Below, in pieces: positions 50,624 through 59,255 of a DNA stretch of 64,000 bases. A program made the translations under genes and the position numbers. How positions within the stretch are numbered: the first letter of the stretch is position 1; the number at the start of each line of letters is the position of its first letter. The notes beneath the pieces are model-generated. The model did no database searches and was not told the DNA's origin. It worked only from the letters and a program-made list of their open reading frames with translations. Source of the stretch: Gp6-AA40 sp036407095 (GTDB lineage: Bacteria; Acidobacteriota; Vicinamibacteria; Vicinamibacterales; UBA2999); NCBI GenBank assembly GCA_036407095.1, contig DASWZV010000144.1, forward strand, positions 1 through 64,000, given 5' to 3'.

Positions 50624-51319
50624 TCAGGCGACGAACTTGTACCCCAGACCGTGCACCGTCAGGATGTGCTGGGGGTGGCGCGGGTTGTCCTCGATCTTCT
50701 GCCGGAGCCAGGCGACATGGACGTCGACCGTCCGTGTGGAGGGCATCGCGTTGTAACCCCAGACTTCATTGAGGAGCTCGTCGCGCGACAGCGCCGCTCC
50801 CCGATGTTCGACGAAATACTTGAGCAGCTTGAACTCACGCGCCGACAGATCCAGCAAGTGGCCGCTCTTCTTCACTTCCGCCTTGCGGAAATCGACGTCG
50901 ATCTCGCCGAAACGGAACGTGTCTCCGAGCGAACCCGCCGATCCGTGCACGGCACCGCGACGCAGCAGCGCCTCTATTCGCGCGAGGAGTTCGGCCATCT
51001 CGAAGGGCTTGACTAGGTAGTCGTCAGCGCCGAGCTTGAGTCCCACTACGCGATCGACGACCTGTCCACGAGCGGTCAACATCAGGATGGGGGTCTGCAC
51101 ACCGCGCTGACGGAGCGTGCGGCAAACGTCGAAGCCGTTGCCGCCTGGCAGCATCACGTCGAGCAGAATCGCGTCGAACGTGCTCGTACTCGCGCGCGCA
51201 AGACCACGAACTGCGTCACCTTCGTGGTCGACGTCGTACCCTTCAGCCGCCAGGCGATCGGTCAAGGTCAGTACGAGTCCTGGTTCGTCTTCGATCAGGA
51301 GCAATCGCCGGGCTTGCAC
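50624..51319 (-). CDS. OmpR-family response regulator
   Basis: The 231-residue regulator has a receiver domain (LLLIEDEPGLVLTLTDRLAA; phospho-acceptor Asp54 in ILLDVMLPGGNGFDV; LTARGQVVDRVVGLKLGADD; YLVKPFE) and a Trans_reg_C winged helix (FRFGEIDVDFRKAEVKKSGH; SRDELLNEVWGYNAMPSTRT; IEDNPRHPQHILTVHGLGYK). It lies 18 bp after the histidine kinase gene. A TACACT box six bases before its GTG start could give it an extra, leaderless transcript of its own. Target genes are unknown. Confidence 0.93.
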   Translation of the reverse strand: MQARRLLLIEDEPGLVLTLTDRLAAEGYDVDHEGDAVRGLARASTSTFDAILLDVMLPGGNGFDVCRTLRQRGVQTPILMLTARGQVVDRVVGLKLGADDYLVKPFEMAELLARIEALLRRGAVHGSAGSLGDTFRFGEIDVDFRKAEVKKSGHLLDLSAREFKLLKYFVEHRGAALSRDELLNEVWGYNAMPSTRTVDVHVAWLRQKIEDNPRHPQHILTVHGLGYKFVA

Positions 51320-51325
51320 CAGCCG

Positions 51326-51331
51326 AGTGTA
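51326..51331 (-). promoter_or_regulatory. -10 box of a leaderless promoter (response regulator)
   Basis: On the minus strand TACACT, six bases, then GTG at 51319. It lies in the short gap after the kinase gene, so the regulator may have its own promoter as well as read-through. Confidence 0.5.
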
Positions 51332-51337
51332 GCGCGG

Positions 51338-53152
51338 CTACGAATGCGTTGTCTGGAGCTCGTGCGTAAGCGGGCGCGATTGCGTATCGGGAGGTGCGGC
51401 GGGGAGGACAATGGTGAATGCGCTGCCGGACCCGGCGTGCGTGGTCACCGTCACCCGGCCGCCGTGCGCGACGATGATGCGCCGGACCAGCGACAGGCCG
51501 AGTCCGTTTCCGTGCACCTGGCGAGACACGGCGTCGGCACCACGGTAGAACGGATCGAAAATGTGTGGCATCTCCTCATCCGGAATGCCCGGACCATGAT
51601 CGCTGATCGTGATCCGCACCTCGTTCCGCAGATTGGCTGATTGATCGGCTTTGATGCCGACCCAGCGATCGCTGCCGCCGTACTTCACCGCGTTCGCGAT
51701 CAGATTCTGCACCGCTGATCGCAATGCTGCGGCGTCGCCCAGTACCTGGGGCAGATCCGGCGCGATCTCGCGATGGAATGTGACATCGCCGCCATCGAGC
51801 GCCGACAGCGATCCATCCACTGCGCTCTCGATGATCTCGGCCGGCGACAGGGGGATGCGCGACCCGAAACCGAGTCCAGTTTCGATGCCGGCGTATTGCA
51901 GCACCTGCTCGACCATCTCTCCGAGACGCTTGGCCTCGGTTTCGAGCAGCTGGCCGTACCGCCTCACGCGGTCACCTGACACGACCCCTTGTGAAAGATT
52001 CTCGGCCGCCGATCGGATCACCGCGACCGGCGTGCGCAGTTCGTGCGAGACGCCTGCGACGAACTCCATCTGCTGACGCGCAAGGCGATGCGCGCGTCGT
52101 GACGTCGCCGCGAGCAGGGCGACGCTCACCGTCAGCAGGAGCAGGATGCCGAAGCTGGCGGCCAGGTTCCGTCGTCGCGCGCCGGTGACGGCCGCTTCGA
52201 GCGATCCGCTTTGATGCTGAACGAGCAGGAGCCATCGGCCTTGTGCGTCGTCAGGCTGTCGCGGTGAGGGCGCGCTCGGAGTCGCATCGCCAGGCCTGCG
52301 GCGTGCGACACCCGGCTGATCGTCTGCGTCGGGCGGCCGTGGCGGGCGCCCGAAGAAGAAGGCGGGATCAGCGCGCCCGAGCAACGCCGATGTCGCGTCG
52401 GCGCGCGCCGGAACGGTCGGCGCATTCGGGTCGGATTTGAACAGCACGTTCAAAGGGTTCTCAGCGGAGATCACTGCGACGCGATATGGATCGCCCTCGG
52501 TGTGCGTGAAGTGACGCTGCGTCAACTCGGGGAGCAGCTGGTCCCGGATGTACGGCATGTTCAGCTGGATGATCGTGAAGCCGAAGACGGGGGTGATCAT
52601 CTGAGGTCCGGGCGCAGGCGACGTCTGGACGATGCGATTTCTCAACGGTGTGACGATCAGCGAGTCCTCGTCGCGGAAAGATTGCCGTCGACTGATTCCC
52701 CGGCCTGCCTTGAATTCCGTCAGTTCCTGTTCGAACTGCGGACGCCAGCGCGAGAGGACTGCGGGCCACTCCGACGAATCGAACGTGTGCGTGTCCGCGT
52801 TCCATCGACGAAGCCGGAGCCCGTGTTCCTCATCGAGCAGGAAGATCTCGGCCACGATTTGCGGGTGCGCCGCCGTATTGAGCCAGGTGTCGTACCGATC
52901 GGTGTAGCGATCGGAGGCTCCTTCCTGCGCTGTTTGAGGACCGACTTGCAGGCTGACGACGGCGCGCATGATCTCGCCGTCGAAGCCTTCACGGAACTGT
53001 GCGGCTGCGGTGCGGATGTTGCGCTGCATGCGCTCGCGTTCGGCGGTGCTCACCTGGCCGACCCAACGGTACTGCAGCACCGCGACGGCCGGCAGGAGGA
53101 CCAGCAACGCGCTCGTGACGAGCGTCGGTCCCGATGGTCTTCTCAGCGCCAC
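51338..53152 (-). CDS. Membrane sensor histidine kinase
   Basis: The 604-residue kinase has an N-terminal helix (LVTSALLVLLPAVAVLQYRW), a periplasmic sensor of about 295 residues with a Pro-rich loop (GRPPRPPDADDQPG), a second helix (LAASFGILLLLTVSVALLAA, about 330-350) and the H-box FVAGVSHELRTPVAVIR with His370. The ATPase domain follows with LRSAVQNLIANAVKYGG, GPGIPDEEMPHIFDPFYRG and GNGLGLSLVRRI. It pairs with the downstream regulator. TAGACT lies six bases before its GTG start. The sensor domain was not recognised. Confidence 0.93.
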   Translation of the reverse strand: MALRRPSGPTLVTSALLVLLPAVAVLQYRWVGQVSTAERERMQRNIRTAAAQFREGFDGEIMRAVVSLQVGPQTAQEGASDRYTDRYDTWLNTAAHPQIVAEIFLLDEEHGLRLRRWNADTHTFDSSEWPAVLSRWRPQFEQELTEFKAGRGISRRQSFRDEDSLIVTPLRNRIVQTSPAPGPQMITPVFGFTIIQLNMPYIRDQLLPELTQRHFTHTEGDPYRVAVISAENPLNVLFKSDPNAPTVPARADATSALLGRADPAFFFGRPPRPPDADDQPGVARRRPGDATPSAPSPRQPDDAQGRWLLLVQHQSGSLEAAVTGARRRNLAASFGILLLLTVSVALLAATSRRAHRLARQQMEFVAGVSHELRTPVAVIRSAAENLSQGVVSGDRVRRYGQLLETEAKRLGEMVEQVLQYAGIETGLGFGSRIPLSPAEIIESAVDGSLSALDGGDVTFHREIAPDLPQVLGDAAALRSAVQNLIANAVKYGGSDRWVGIKADQSANLRNEVRITISDHGPGIPDEEMPHIFDPFYRGADAVSRQVHGNGLGLSLVRRIIVAHGGRVTVTTHAGSGSAFTIVLPAAPPDTQSRPLTHELQTTHS

Positions 53153-53588
53153 GGGCGCAGTCTAGCACCAAAGAAATTGCTGTAACACACTGATAAACAA
53201 GCTTTTACAATCTTAACAAACACTTAGCCCGTGCTTAACGACGCCTGTCAGAACGGCCGGGAATAATTTGAGGCCCATGTCCAGGTCCCCCCTTGAAGTG
53301 CTCCGCGGTCGTCGTGTGCGCAGCCGTCGCAGCTCGCGTGTTCGCACCAGGTGCGCAAGGGGCACCGGCGGCATCACCCGTGCAAGGAACGGCGGTGCCC
53401 CGCCCTCAGGGTCGCGCCGCGGCCACTCTTGAAATGCATCTTTCCGATTACAGGACTGTCGGCGGGCTCAAACCCTCACCTGATCACGCGCAGCACCAAT
53501 GGCGAAACGAGCGAGGTATGGACCGTGAAGAGCCATAAAACAAATCCGACCGTCAAGGGCAACACTTTCACCAGATGAACCGCACTAA
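53153..53588. other. 436-bp intergenic region, no confident gene
   Basis: The kinase promoter is at the left end. An AT-rich stretch (53165-53230, e.g. TTTTACAATCTTAACAAACA) fits divergent promoters. Two short plus-strand frames occur: TTG 53293-53538 with a signal-like start (AVVVCAAVAARVFAPGAQGA), and one ending at 53578 in NGETSEVWTVKSHKTNPTVK. Together they could be one decayed secreted-protein gene, but neither stands alone. Confidence 0.4.
53159..53164 (-). promoter_or_regulatory. -10 box of a leaderless promoter (histidine kinase)
   Basis: On the minus strand TAGACT, six bases, then GTG at 53152. No ribosome site is present. Confidence 0.5.
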
Positions 53589-56273
53589 ATGAACCGGCTT
53601 ATCGTTGCTCTCTTCGTGCTCGCCGCTGTTGCGCCCCTTGCGGCGCAGCAGAATCCCAATCAGTCGCAGCTCCGTGTGATCGTCGTCGACGAAACCGGCG
53701 CGGGCATCCCGTCGGCCACGATTGTCATCACACCGGCCTCCGGCGCGGCGGTGACCTTCAGCGCCGATGAACGCGGCCTCGCGACGTCGCCGGGACTCCC
53801 GCCGGGCAATGCGACGCTGCGCGTGGAGTTCGAGGGCTTCGAGCCCTATGACGCCCCGATCACGTTGCGGCGTGGAGCGATGAATCAAAACGTGACGCTG
53901 AAGATCGCCGGCTTCCAGGAACAGGTCGTTGTCAACGACACGACCGCCACCGACGATCGTCGCGGCAACTCCCTCAGCACGACGCTCGAACAGGCGGAGA
54001 TCGACGAGCTTCCGGAGGATCCCGACGAACTCGCCGATGTGCTGACGGCGATGGCCGGCGCTTCGGGCGCCGTGTTTCAGGTGAACGGCTTTCGAGGTGG
54101 GCGTCTCCCGTCGCGCGACGAAATCCGGCAGATTCGCTTTCGCACCAACTCGTTTTCGGCTGACAACCACGATGCCGGCCGGACGCAGGTCGAGATCATC
54201 ACGCGTCCGAACGTACGCGAATGGAGCGGCAACGGGTCCTTCAACTATCGCAGTGATGCGATGAACGCGAGGAACGCGTTCGCGACCGCCAAGACACCAG
54301 AAGAGAACCGCACCTTCAATTTCGGCGCGCGCGGGCCAATCGTTCCTGGCAAGACGTCGATCCGTCTCGGCCTCGACGGGCGCCGCGACTTCCAGGCCGA
54401 CACGATCGTCGCGCTCGACGTGAACGGCACCCGCCTCGGCGACTACGTCCGTCGGCCGTCCGAGTCGACCAACGTCACCGTCGGAGTCGAGCAGGCGCTG
54501 ACGAAGGATCAGACGCTGCGGCTCGAATTCCGCAGCAGCGAGAATGCGACCACCAACGCAGGCGTCGGCGGGTTCAACCTTGCCGAGCGCGCGTACGACA
54601 ACAAGGGCAACACGCAGCAGGTTCGAGCGCAGCTGCAGGGCGTCCTCCGAAAGTCGATGCTGCACGAGGTGCGGCTGCAGCTGAACGCGCAGGAGAGCGC
54701 GCAGACCTCGTATTCGAAGGAGCCCACGATCGTAGTGCTCGACGCGTTCACGAGCGGGGGCGCAGGCCTGGCGAACCAGGGCTCGTCGCGAACCTTCGAG
54801 CTGGCCGAGAACCTCGATGTGAACATCGGGCGTAAACAGCAGATGCGCGTCGGCTACCTCCTCGAGGGCGGCCAGTACAAGAACTTCGACGCTCGGAACG
54901 CGGCAGGGACGTACACGTTCGCCACGATCGAGGCTTTCCAGGCCAATACGCCAATCACCTTCACGCAGCGACTGGGCGAGGTGAACACGACCTTCAATCA
55001 ATACGAGCTCGGGTTCTACTGGTCGGACGACGTACGGTTGAGCAACAAATTCTCGTTCGGCGTCGGCATCCGCAACGAGATGCAGTCGCACATCGACGAG
55101 CGCGTGAACCTCATGCCGCGGGCCGGCTTCACGTGGACGCCGTGGGGAAACCGCACGAGCATTCGCGGCGGATACGGTCTCTTCTACGACTGGTACGAAT
55201 CGAGCCTCTTCGACCAGACACTGCGCGTGAACGGCATCGCGCAGCGTGATGTCCTGATTCTCTTTTCTGAGAACGGCGACCCGAAGGAGGTGCAGCAGGG
55301 CGGACGCGTACAGGCGAGTCCGACGCTCGAGATGCCGAAGGTGCATCAGGCGTCGATCGGCGTCGAGCGCCAGTTGACGCAGAACCTCACCGTGCAGGCG
55401 AGCTACCAGATGCTGCGCGCCCGCCATCAGCTGCGATCGATCAACATCAACGCGCCCGATGCGTTCGGCGTGCGGCCGGATCCGGCGATCGGCACGGTAA
55501 CCCAGTTCGAATCGACCGGACGGTCGCAAAGCGACCGCATGGAGCTGCGCAGCACGTATCGATTCCCCCGCCGCAACATTTTCGTAAACCTCAACTACGC
55601 GCTGAGTCAGGTGAAGAACCACACCGACAGCGCGACCTCGCTGCCGGCTAACAATCTCGATCCCGAAGCCGAGTGGGGGCCGGCGCGCCAGGACATTCGT
55701 CACCGCATCCAGGGGCAGGTGAACGTGCCGCTGCTGCTCGGCGTGCGCACGAGCGTGAATGTCAGCGCGCAGTCGGCCGCCCCTTACACGATCACCACCG
55801 GGAACGATGACAATCACGACGGCGTCGTCAACGATCGCCCCGCCGGCGTCGGCCGCAACACCGAACGCGGACGATCGACGTGGACGATGAACGTGAACAT
55901 CAACAAGCAGTTTGCGCTCGGCGGCGTGCGCGGCGGCCAGGGCGGTGGCAGTGTCCCGCGACCGCCCGGACGGGTTGGACCCGGAGGTCCCGCGGGAGCA
56001 CCGGCGAACAACCAGCAGAACTTCGCGCAGGGGCTGGGCGGCGGTTCGCAGCGCGGTGGCCAGGGCGGGCGTCGTCAAGGCAATGGCGGCAACGGCGATG
56101 CGCAGGCCAACACGTCGCGCTACACCATGGAGCTGTTCATCCGCGCCGACAACGTGCTCAATCACGTCAACTACGGCGGCTTCAGCGGCAACCAGATGTC
56201 GCGCTTCTTCGGCCAGCCGACGAGCGCCCAGCAGCCGCGGCGTTTGACCGTCGGCACAGCATTCCGTTTTTGA
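53589..56273 (+). CDS. TonB-dependent receptor with carboxypeptidase-regulatory domain
   Basis: The 894-residue outer-membrane receptor has a signal peptide (MNRLIVALFVLAAVAPLAAQ) and a CarboxypepD_reg domain (about 27-115: LRVIVVDETGAGIPSATIVI). A plug-like region follows (about 120-220: VFQVNGFRGGRLPSRDEIRQ), then a long beta-barrel ending in Phe (RLTVGTAFRF). A Gly/Arg/Asn-rich insertion near residues 775-840 (GGVRGGQGGGSVPRPPGRVG) lies in a late extracellular loop and is unlike the rest. Acidobacterial members take up oligosaccharides or peptides; the ligand here is unknown. No Shine-Dalgarno site or -10 could be found near the ATG. Confidence 0.9.
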   Translation: MNRLIVALFVLAAVAPLAAQQNPNQSQLRVIVVDETGAGIPSATIVITPASGAAVTFSADERGLATSPGLPPGNATLRVEFEGFEPYDAPITLRRGAMNQNVTLKIAGFQEQVVVNDTTATDDRRGNSLSTTLEQAEIDELPEDPDELADVLTAMAGASGAVFQVNGFRGGRLPSRDEIRQIRFRTNSFSADNHDAGRTQVEIITRPNVREWSGNGSFNYRSDAMNARNAFATAKTPEENRTFNFGARGPIVPGKTSIRLGLDGRRDFQADTIVALDVNGTRLGDYVRRPSESTNVTVGVEQALTKDQTLRLEFRSSENATTNAGVGGFNLAERAYDNKGNTQQVRAQLQGVLRKSMLHEVRLQLNAQESAQTSYSKEPTIVVLDAFTSGGAGLANQGSSRTFELAENLDVNIGRKQQMRVGYLLEGGQYKNFDARNAAGTYTFATIEAFQANTPITFTQRLGEVNTTFNQYELGFYWSDDVRLSNKFSFGVGIRNEMQSHIDERVNLMPRAGFTWTPWGNRTSIRGGYGLFYDWYESSLFDQTLRVNGIAQRDVLILFSENGDPKEVQQGGRVQASPTLEMPKVHQASIGVERQLTQNLTVQASYQMLRARHQLRSININAPDAFGVRPDPAIGTVTQFESTGRSQSDRMELRSTYRFPRRNIFVNLNYALSQVKNHTDSATSLPANNLDPEAEWGPARQDIRHRIQGQVNVPLLLGVRTSVNVSAQSAAPYTITTGNDDNHDGVVNDRPAGVGRNTERGRSTWTMNVNINKQFALGGVRGGQGGGSVPRPPGRVGPGGPAGAPANNQQNFAQGLGGGSQRGGQGGRRQGNGGNGDAQANTSRYTMELFIRADNVLNHVNYGGFSGNQMSRFFGQPTSAQQPRRLTVGTAFRF

Positions 56274-56285
56274 GCGGGCAGTGAA

Positions 56286-56312
56286 GGCCGGGCCTGTTCT
56301 TCAGGCCCGGCG
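56286..56312. repeat. GGCCGGGCCTG hairpin, copy 1
   Basis: GGCCGGGCCTGTTCTTCAGG followed by CCCGGCG folds as a stem. It differs by one base from the element at 57952-57981. It lies just after the receptor gene and probably terminates it. Confidence 0.85.
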
Positions 56313-56325
56313 CCCAGCTCGCGAA

Positions 56326-56331
56326 TAAAAT
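56326..56331 (+). promoter_or_regulatory. -10 box of a leaderless promoter (ThiO-like gene)
   Basis: TAAAAT, six bases (CAACGT), then GTG at 56338. Confidence 0.55.
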
Positions 56332-56337
56332 CAACGT

Positions 56338-57426
56338 GTGAACGTGATCATCGTGGGCGCCGGTGTCGCCGGGTCTGCCATTGCCTACGAGATGGCCAGG
56401 CGCGGCGCGCGGGTGCATCTCATCGACGCACGCGCACCCGGCCGGGGCGCAACGTTCGCGTCGGCCGGCATCCTGACGCCAGCAATCGAGGGACACAACC
56501 CCGAGCTCCTTCGTCTCACGTCGTGCAGTCTCGGTCTCTACGACGAGTTCATCCGGCGGGTGTGTGAGGATGCCGGCTTCCAGGTCGACTACGCGCGCAA
56601 CGGCACGATGCAGGTGGCCTTTACTGAAGACCAGTCTGCAGCGCTGAAGGACAGCGCGCGACGCCTCGAATCGATCGGCGTCGAGCATACGTTGCTCGAC
56701 GCGCGAGCGGCGATCGCGATGGAACCGGCGCTGTCGACCTCGATCGTATCGGCGCTGCGGTTGCCCAGGCAGGGGTACGTCAGCGCCGAGCAGCTCGTCG
56801 ATGCTCTTGTTCAGGGCGCGGCAAAGTACGGCATCTCCGTGACCAGTGCCCGGGTCGAGCGCATCGACGAAGGCCCTCGCGGGGTGTCAGTGCAGGTTGC
56901 GCATCAGACATTTGAAGCCGACGCCGTGGTCGTCGCGTCGGGCAGCTGGTCGATTCCGATCGGCGCGATCGAGCGCGTCCCGATCAAACCGATTCGCGGT
57001 CAGCTGTTGCATCTGCGCGTGACTGAATCGATCGCCTCGCAGGTAGTGTGGGGCCCCCGGTGTTACATCGTCCAGTGGCGCGACCTGACCGTGCTCGTGG
57101 GCGCGACCGTCGAAGACGTCGGTTTCGATGAACGTACGACGGTCGAAGGTGTGCGAATGCTGCTCGATGCGGCGGCGGAGCTCGTGCCCGCACTCGACCG
57201 CGCGCAATGGCAGCAGGCGCGGGTCGGGCTGCGACCGAAGACCGAAGACGAGTTGCCGGCGATCGGCCGTTCGTCGACAATGCCCCACGTGTTTTACGCC
57301 ACCGGCCTCTATCGCAACGGCGTGCTGCTCGCGCCGCTCACCGCGATGCTCGTGGCGGATCTCGTCCTCGAGGGGCGCGAGCACGACGAGCTGGCGATGG
57401 TGCGCCCCGACCGACTCGGCCTGTGA
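56338..57426 (+). CDS. thiO: ThiO-like glycine oxidase / DAO-family FAD oxidase
   Basis: The 362-residue enzyme begins MNVIIVGAGVAGSAIAYEMA and has GATFASAGILTPAIEGHN (typical of glycine oxidases, next to FAD), QGYVSAEQLVDALVQGAAKY, VVVASGSWSIPIGAIERVPI, KPIRGQLLHLR and RVGLRPKTEDELPAIGRSS. Glycine oxidase makes iminoglycine for thiazole synthesis. No other thiamine gene is nearby, so the symbol is provisional; another amine substrate is possible. It is probably co-transcribed with the MerR gene 61 bp downstream. Confidence 0.8.
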   Translation: MNVIIVGAGVAGSAIAYEMARRGARVHLIDARAPGRGATFASAGILTPAIEGHNPELLRLTSCSLGLYDEFIRRVCEDAGFQVDYARNGTMQVAFTEDQSAALKDSARRLESIGVEHTLLDARAAIAMEPALSTSIVSALRLPRQGYVSAEQLVDALVQGAAKYGISVTSARVERIDEGPRGVSVQVAHQTFEADAVVVASGSWSIPIGAIERVPIKPIRGQLLHLRVTESIASQVVWGPRCYIVQWRDLTVLVGATVEDVGFDERTTVEGVRMLLDAAAELVPALDRAQWQQARVGLRPKTEDELPAIGRSSTMPHVFYATGLYRNGVLLAPLTAMLVADLVLEGREHDELAMVRPDRLGL

Positions 57427-57475
57427 CCCTTCGACTCTTCGAGAGCCGGAGTGTCGCTCAGGGTCGCCCCGAGCC
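57424..57475. repeat. CCCTTCGACTC...GCTCAGGGTCG repeat
   Basis: The sequence fits the widely dispersed 'CCTTCGACTC-GCTCAGGG' word hairpin of environmental genomes. It fills the gap between the ThiO-like and MerR genes. A similar stretch appears inside the acylase gene at 12157-12189. Confidence 0.6.
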
Positions 57476-57487
57476 TGGAGTCGAGCG

Positions 57488-57955
57488 GTGAGACTGAAGA
57501 AGCTCTACTCATCGCGCGAAGTCGCGGTCATGACCGGGCTCACGGCGCGACAGCTGCAATGGTGGGATTCCCGCCGTCTCTTCATGCCGGCAATCGCCTC
57601 GCATCGCACCGAAGCGGGCGGCTTCACCGAGCGCCGCTACACGCCGATCGATGTGATCGAACTGCAGGTGCTCGCCGACTTGCGTCATCGAGGGTTTTCG
57701 GTTCCCCAGATCCGCCGTCTGCTGTCGACGCTGCGCGAGGTCTTTGGCATTCGTCTCTACGAGGCGATCGGCGATGACGGCCCGATGGCCCTGTTCATCG
57801 GCGGCGACCAGTTGTATGCGCGCGCAAAGGATGGCCAGTTGTTCGATATGGATCGGCCGATGGAGCCGCTGCTGATGGTGGGAGGAGACCTGCCGATGAG
57901 GCCGCTGGCCGCTCGTGAGCGGCGAAAACGACGGAAGCAGTTACGGACGGTGTAG
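57488..57955 (+). CDS. MerR-family transcriptional regulator
   Basis: The 155-residue protein has the HTH YSSREVAVMTGLTARQLQWW and the recognition wing RRYTPIDVIELQVLADLRHR, then GFSVPQIRRLL. A short C-terminal domain follows (FGIRLYEAIGDDGPMALFIG; DQLYARAKDGQLFDMDRPME) and a basic tail. No Cys cluster for metal sensing is visible. TGGAG with 7-base spacing precedes the GTG. It may control the adjacent oxidase gene; the signal is unknown. Its TAG stop lies within a repeat element. Confidence 0.86.
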   Translation: MRLKKLYSSREVAVMTGLTARQLQWWDSRRLFMPAIASHRTEAGGFTERRYTPIDVIELQVLADLRHRGFSVPQIRRLLSTLREVFGIRLYEAIGDDGPMALFIGGDQLYARAKDGQLFDMDRPMEPLLMVGGDLPMRPLAARERRKRRKQLRTV

Positions 57956-57981
57956 GCCGGGCCTGTTCGTCAGGCCCGGCG
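57952..57981. repeat. GGCCGGGCCTG hairpin, copy 2, overlapping the merR stop
   Basis: The element begins GTAGGCCGGGCCTGTTCGTC; its TAG is the MerR stop codon. It is nearly identical to 56286-56312. It lies between convergent genes and probably terminates both. Confidence 0.85.
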
Positions 57982-57998
57982 AACCGGGACGTCACGAG

Positions 57999-58811
57999 TT
58001 ACTTCGAGTCCCGGCATTTGCCGCCTTCGCAGCGGTTGTTCTCGTTGCAGATCATTTCGTACAAACCGGTCTTGTCCCACTCGGGATGCCGCTTCATCTC
58101 CCAGTCGACCGACCAGGGCTTCGTGAAGATTCTGGGATCGTCCACTGTGAACTGATAGGCGATCGTGTTCGCGTCGACGCGGCGAAGGCGCTCGATCGTG
58201 TGGAACGCCTCGCTGTGCATCCGGTATTCCTTCGGGTTCGTGTAGTACCAATCGTCCAGCGACCAGCGCTTGTAGTTGCGTCCGTCGATGACCAGCGTGT
58301 CCCCTTCCCAGTGACCGACCGGCTCGCCGTAGAACGTCGGCTCGATGTCGGTCTTGTGGGGCCGCCCGTCGAGCGGGATGATGCGCGTGACGTTCATGAA
58401 CTCGGTCGACATCACAAGATGCTGCGGCGTCTGAATGAACTGGACGGGATACGGACCGAGGAACGCCGAAGGAAACCCCGACGGCATGCAGAACGCACGC
58501 GGCTCGTCGTGTCGTGGATCGCCGGTGCGCGGTTCGTAGAAGAGCGCTTCACCGCCGGGCACGAAGGGCGCCATCTTCGCCCGGTCGAAGACCGTGGCGG
58601 CGCCACGCGCGCCGGGTTCCTTCGGGTTGTCCCACATGCCGGTGAAGTCGGGCTTGCCATCGGCGAGTCGCGGAATCTGATTCTGATTCGACGCCGCCGG
58701 CGATTGTGCGCCGGTGATCGGCGTGACCGCGATCGAGGCAACGGCCACCATCGCCACGCAGGCGGCCAGAAAGGCAAGCCGAGTCCGCACCGCAGCATCC
58801 ATGAATGACAT
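57999..58811 (-). CDS. Secreted acidobacterial protein paired with DUF6152 (module 1)
   Basis: The 270-residue exported protein has an N-terminal signal (LAFLAACVAMVAVASIAVTP). Family motifs are PRLADGKPDFTGMWDNPKEP, RAFCMPSGFPSAFLGPYPVQ, FIQTPQHLVMSTEFMN, FYGEPVGHWEGDTLVIDGRN and ERLRRVDANTIAYQFTVDDP. Proteins with this GHWEGDTLV motif are numerous in Acidobacteriota and some Proteobacteria and often sit beside DUF6152 genes. Fold and function are unknown, but it looks like a beta-sandwich/propeller. GAGAGGAG favours ATG 58811 over a GTG three bases upstream. It is the last gene in the local minus-strand run. Confidence 0.83.
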   Translation of the reverse strand: MSFMDAAVRTRLAFLAACVAMVAVASIAVTPITGAQSPAASNQNQIPRLADGKPDFTGMWDNPKEPGARGAATVFDRAKMAPFVPGGEALFYEPRTGDPRHDEPRAFCMPSGFPSAFLGPYPVQFIQTPQHLVMSTEFMNVTRIIPLDGRPHKTDIEPTFYGEPVGHWEGDTLVIDGRNYKRWSLDDWYYTNPKEYRMHSEAFHTIERLRRVDANTIAYQFTVDDPRIFTKPWSVDWEMKRHPEWDKTGLYEMICNENNRCEGGKCRDSK

Positions 58812-58823
58812 CACGGTCTCCTC

Positions 58824-59222
58824 TCAGCGTGGAGCCCTGTCTTCGTTCGACGCCGTGAACACGCTGCGTCCGTCGGCGAACGTCACCTTGCCGCCCGACG
58901 CGTTGTTCGATCCATCCCGAGCGCGGAAGCCTTCGACGACCACGACGTCACCGGTCTTCAGCGCGGTCTTCGTGATCCCTCGCCGCTGCAGCACACCTGG
59001 CGGTCCACCCGAGAATCCCCAGTTCGTGACCCGACCTTGATCGTCTTTGACGTCGACGAAGAACCAGATGTGCGGGTTGGTCCACTCGACCTTCGTCACC
59101 GTGCCCGTGAGCTTCACCGGCTGATTGCTGTCGTATTCAGCCGAGAACGAGTGGTGGGCGAGGACTGCCGGTCCGCTTGCGACCAGCAGTCCGAGGATGA
59201 TCGCGCGCAGGGTTGCGGTCAT
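58824..59222 (-). CDS. DUF6152 family protein (module 1)
   Basis: The 132-residue periplasmic protein has a signal peptide followed by AHHSFSAEYDSNQPVKLTGT, VTKVEWTNPHIWFFVDVKDD, NWGFSGGPPGVLQRRGITKT and GDVVVVEGFRARDGSNNASG. This is an OB-like fold with the conserved HHSF motif. It ends 12 bases before the paired secreted protein gene, so they are co-transcribed. A TACAAT box six bases before the ATG predicts a leaderless transcript. Function unknown; the conserved His pair could bind metal (inference). Confidence 0.88.
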   Translation of the reverse strand: MTATLRAIILGLLVASGPAVLAHHSFSAEYDSNQPVKLTGTVTKVEWTNPHIWFFVDVKDDQGRVTNWGFSGGPPGVLQRRGITKTALKTGDVVVVEGFRARDGSNNASGGKVTFADGRSVFTASNEDRAPR

Positions 59223-59228
59223 GCGCGC

Positions 59229-59234
59229 ATTGTA
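59229..59234 (-). promoter_or_regulatory. -10 box of a leaderless promoter (DUF6152 module 1)
   Basis: On the minus strand TACAAT, six bases (GCGCGC), then ATG at 59222. Confidence 0.6.
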
Positions 59235-59255
59235 CAGATTCAGGCTGACGGGCGG

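Noticed and set aside
53293..53578. Short frames with signal-like and NGETSEVWTVK-like segments upstream of the receptor
   Set aside because: Start is TTG without a ribosome site, the two segments are in different frames, and no family was recognised. Left as a note in the intergenic entry.
53568..56165. 865-codon open frame antisense to the TonB-dependent receptor
   Set aside because: Its composition (Arg/His/Val rich, no domain) mirrors the codon pattern of the sense gene. Long antisense frames are expected in GC-rich coding DNA.
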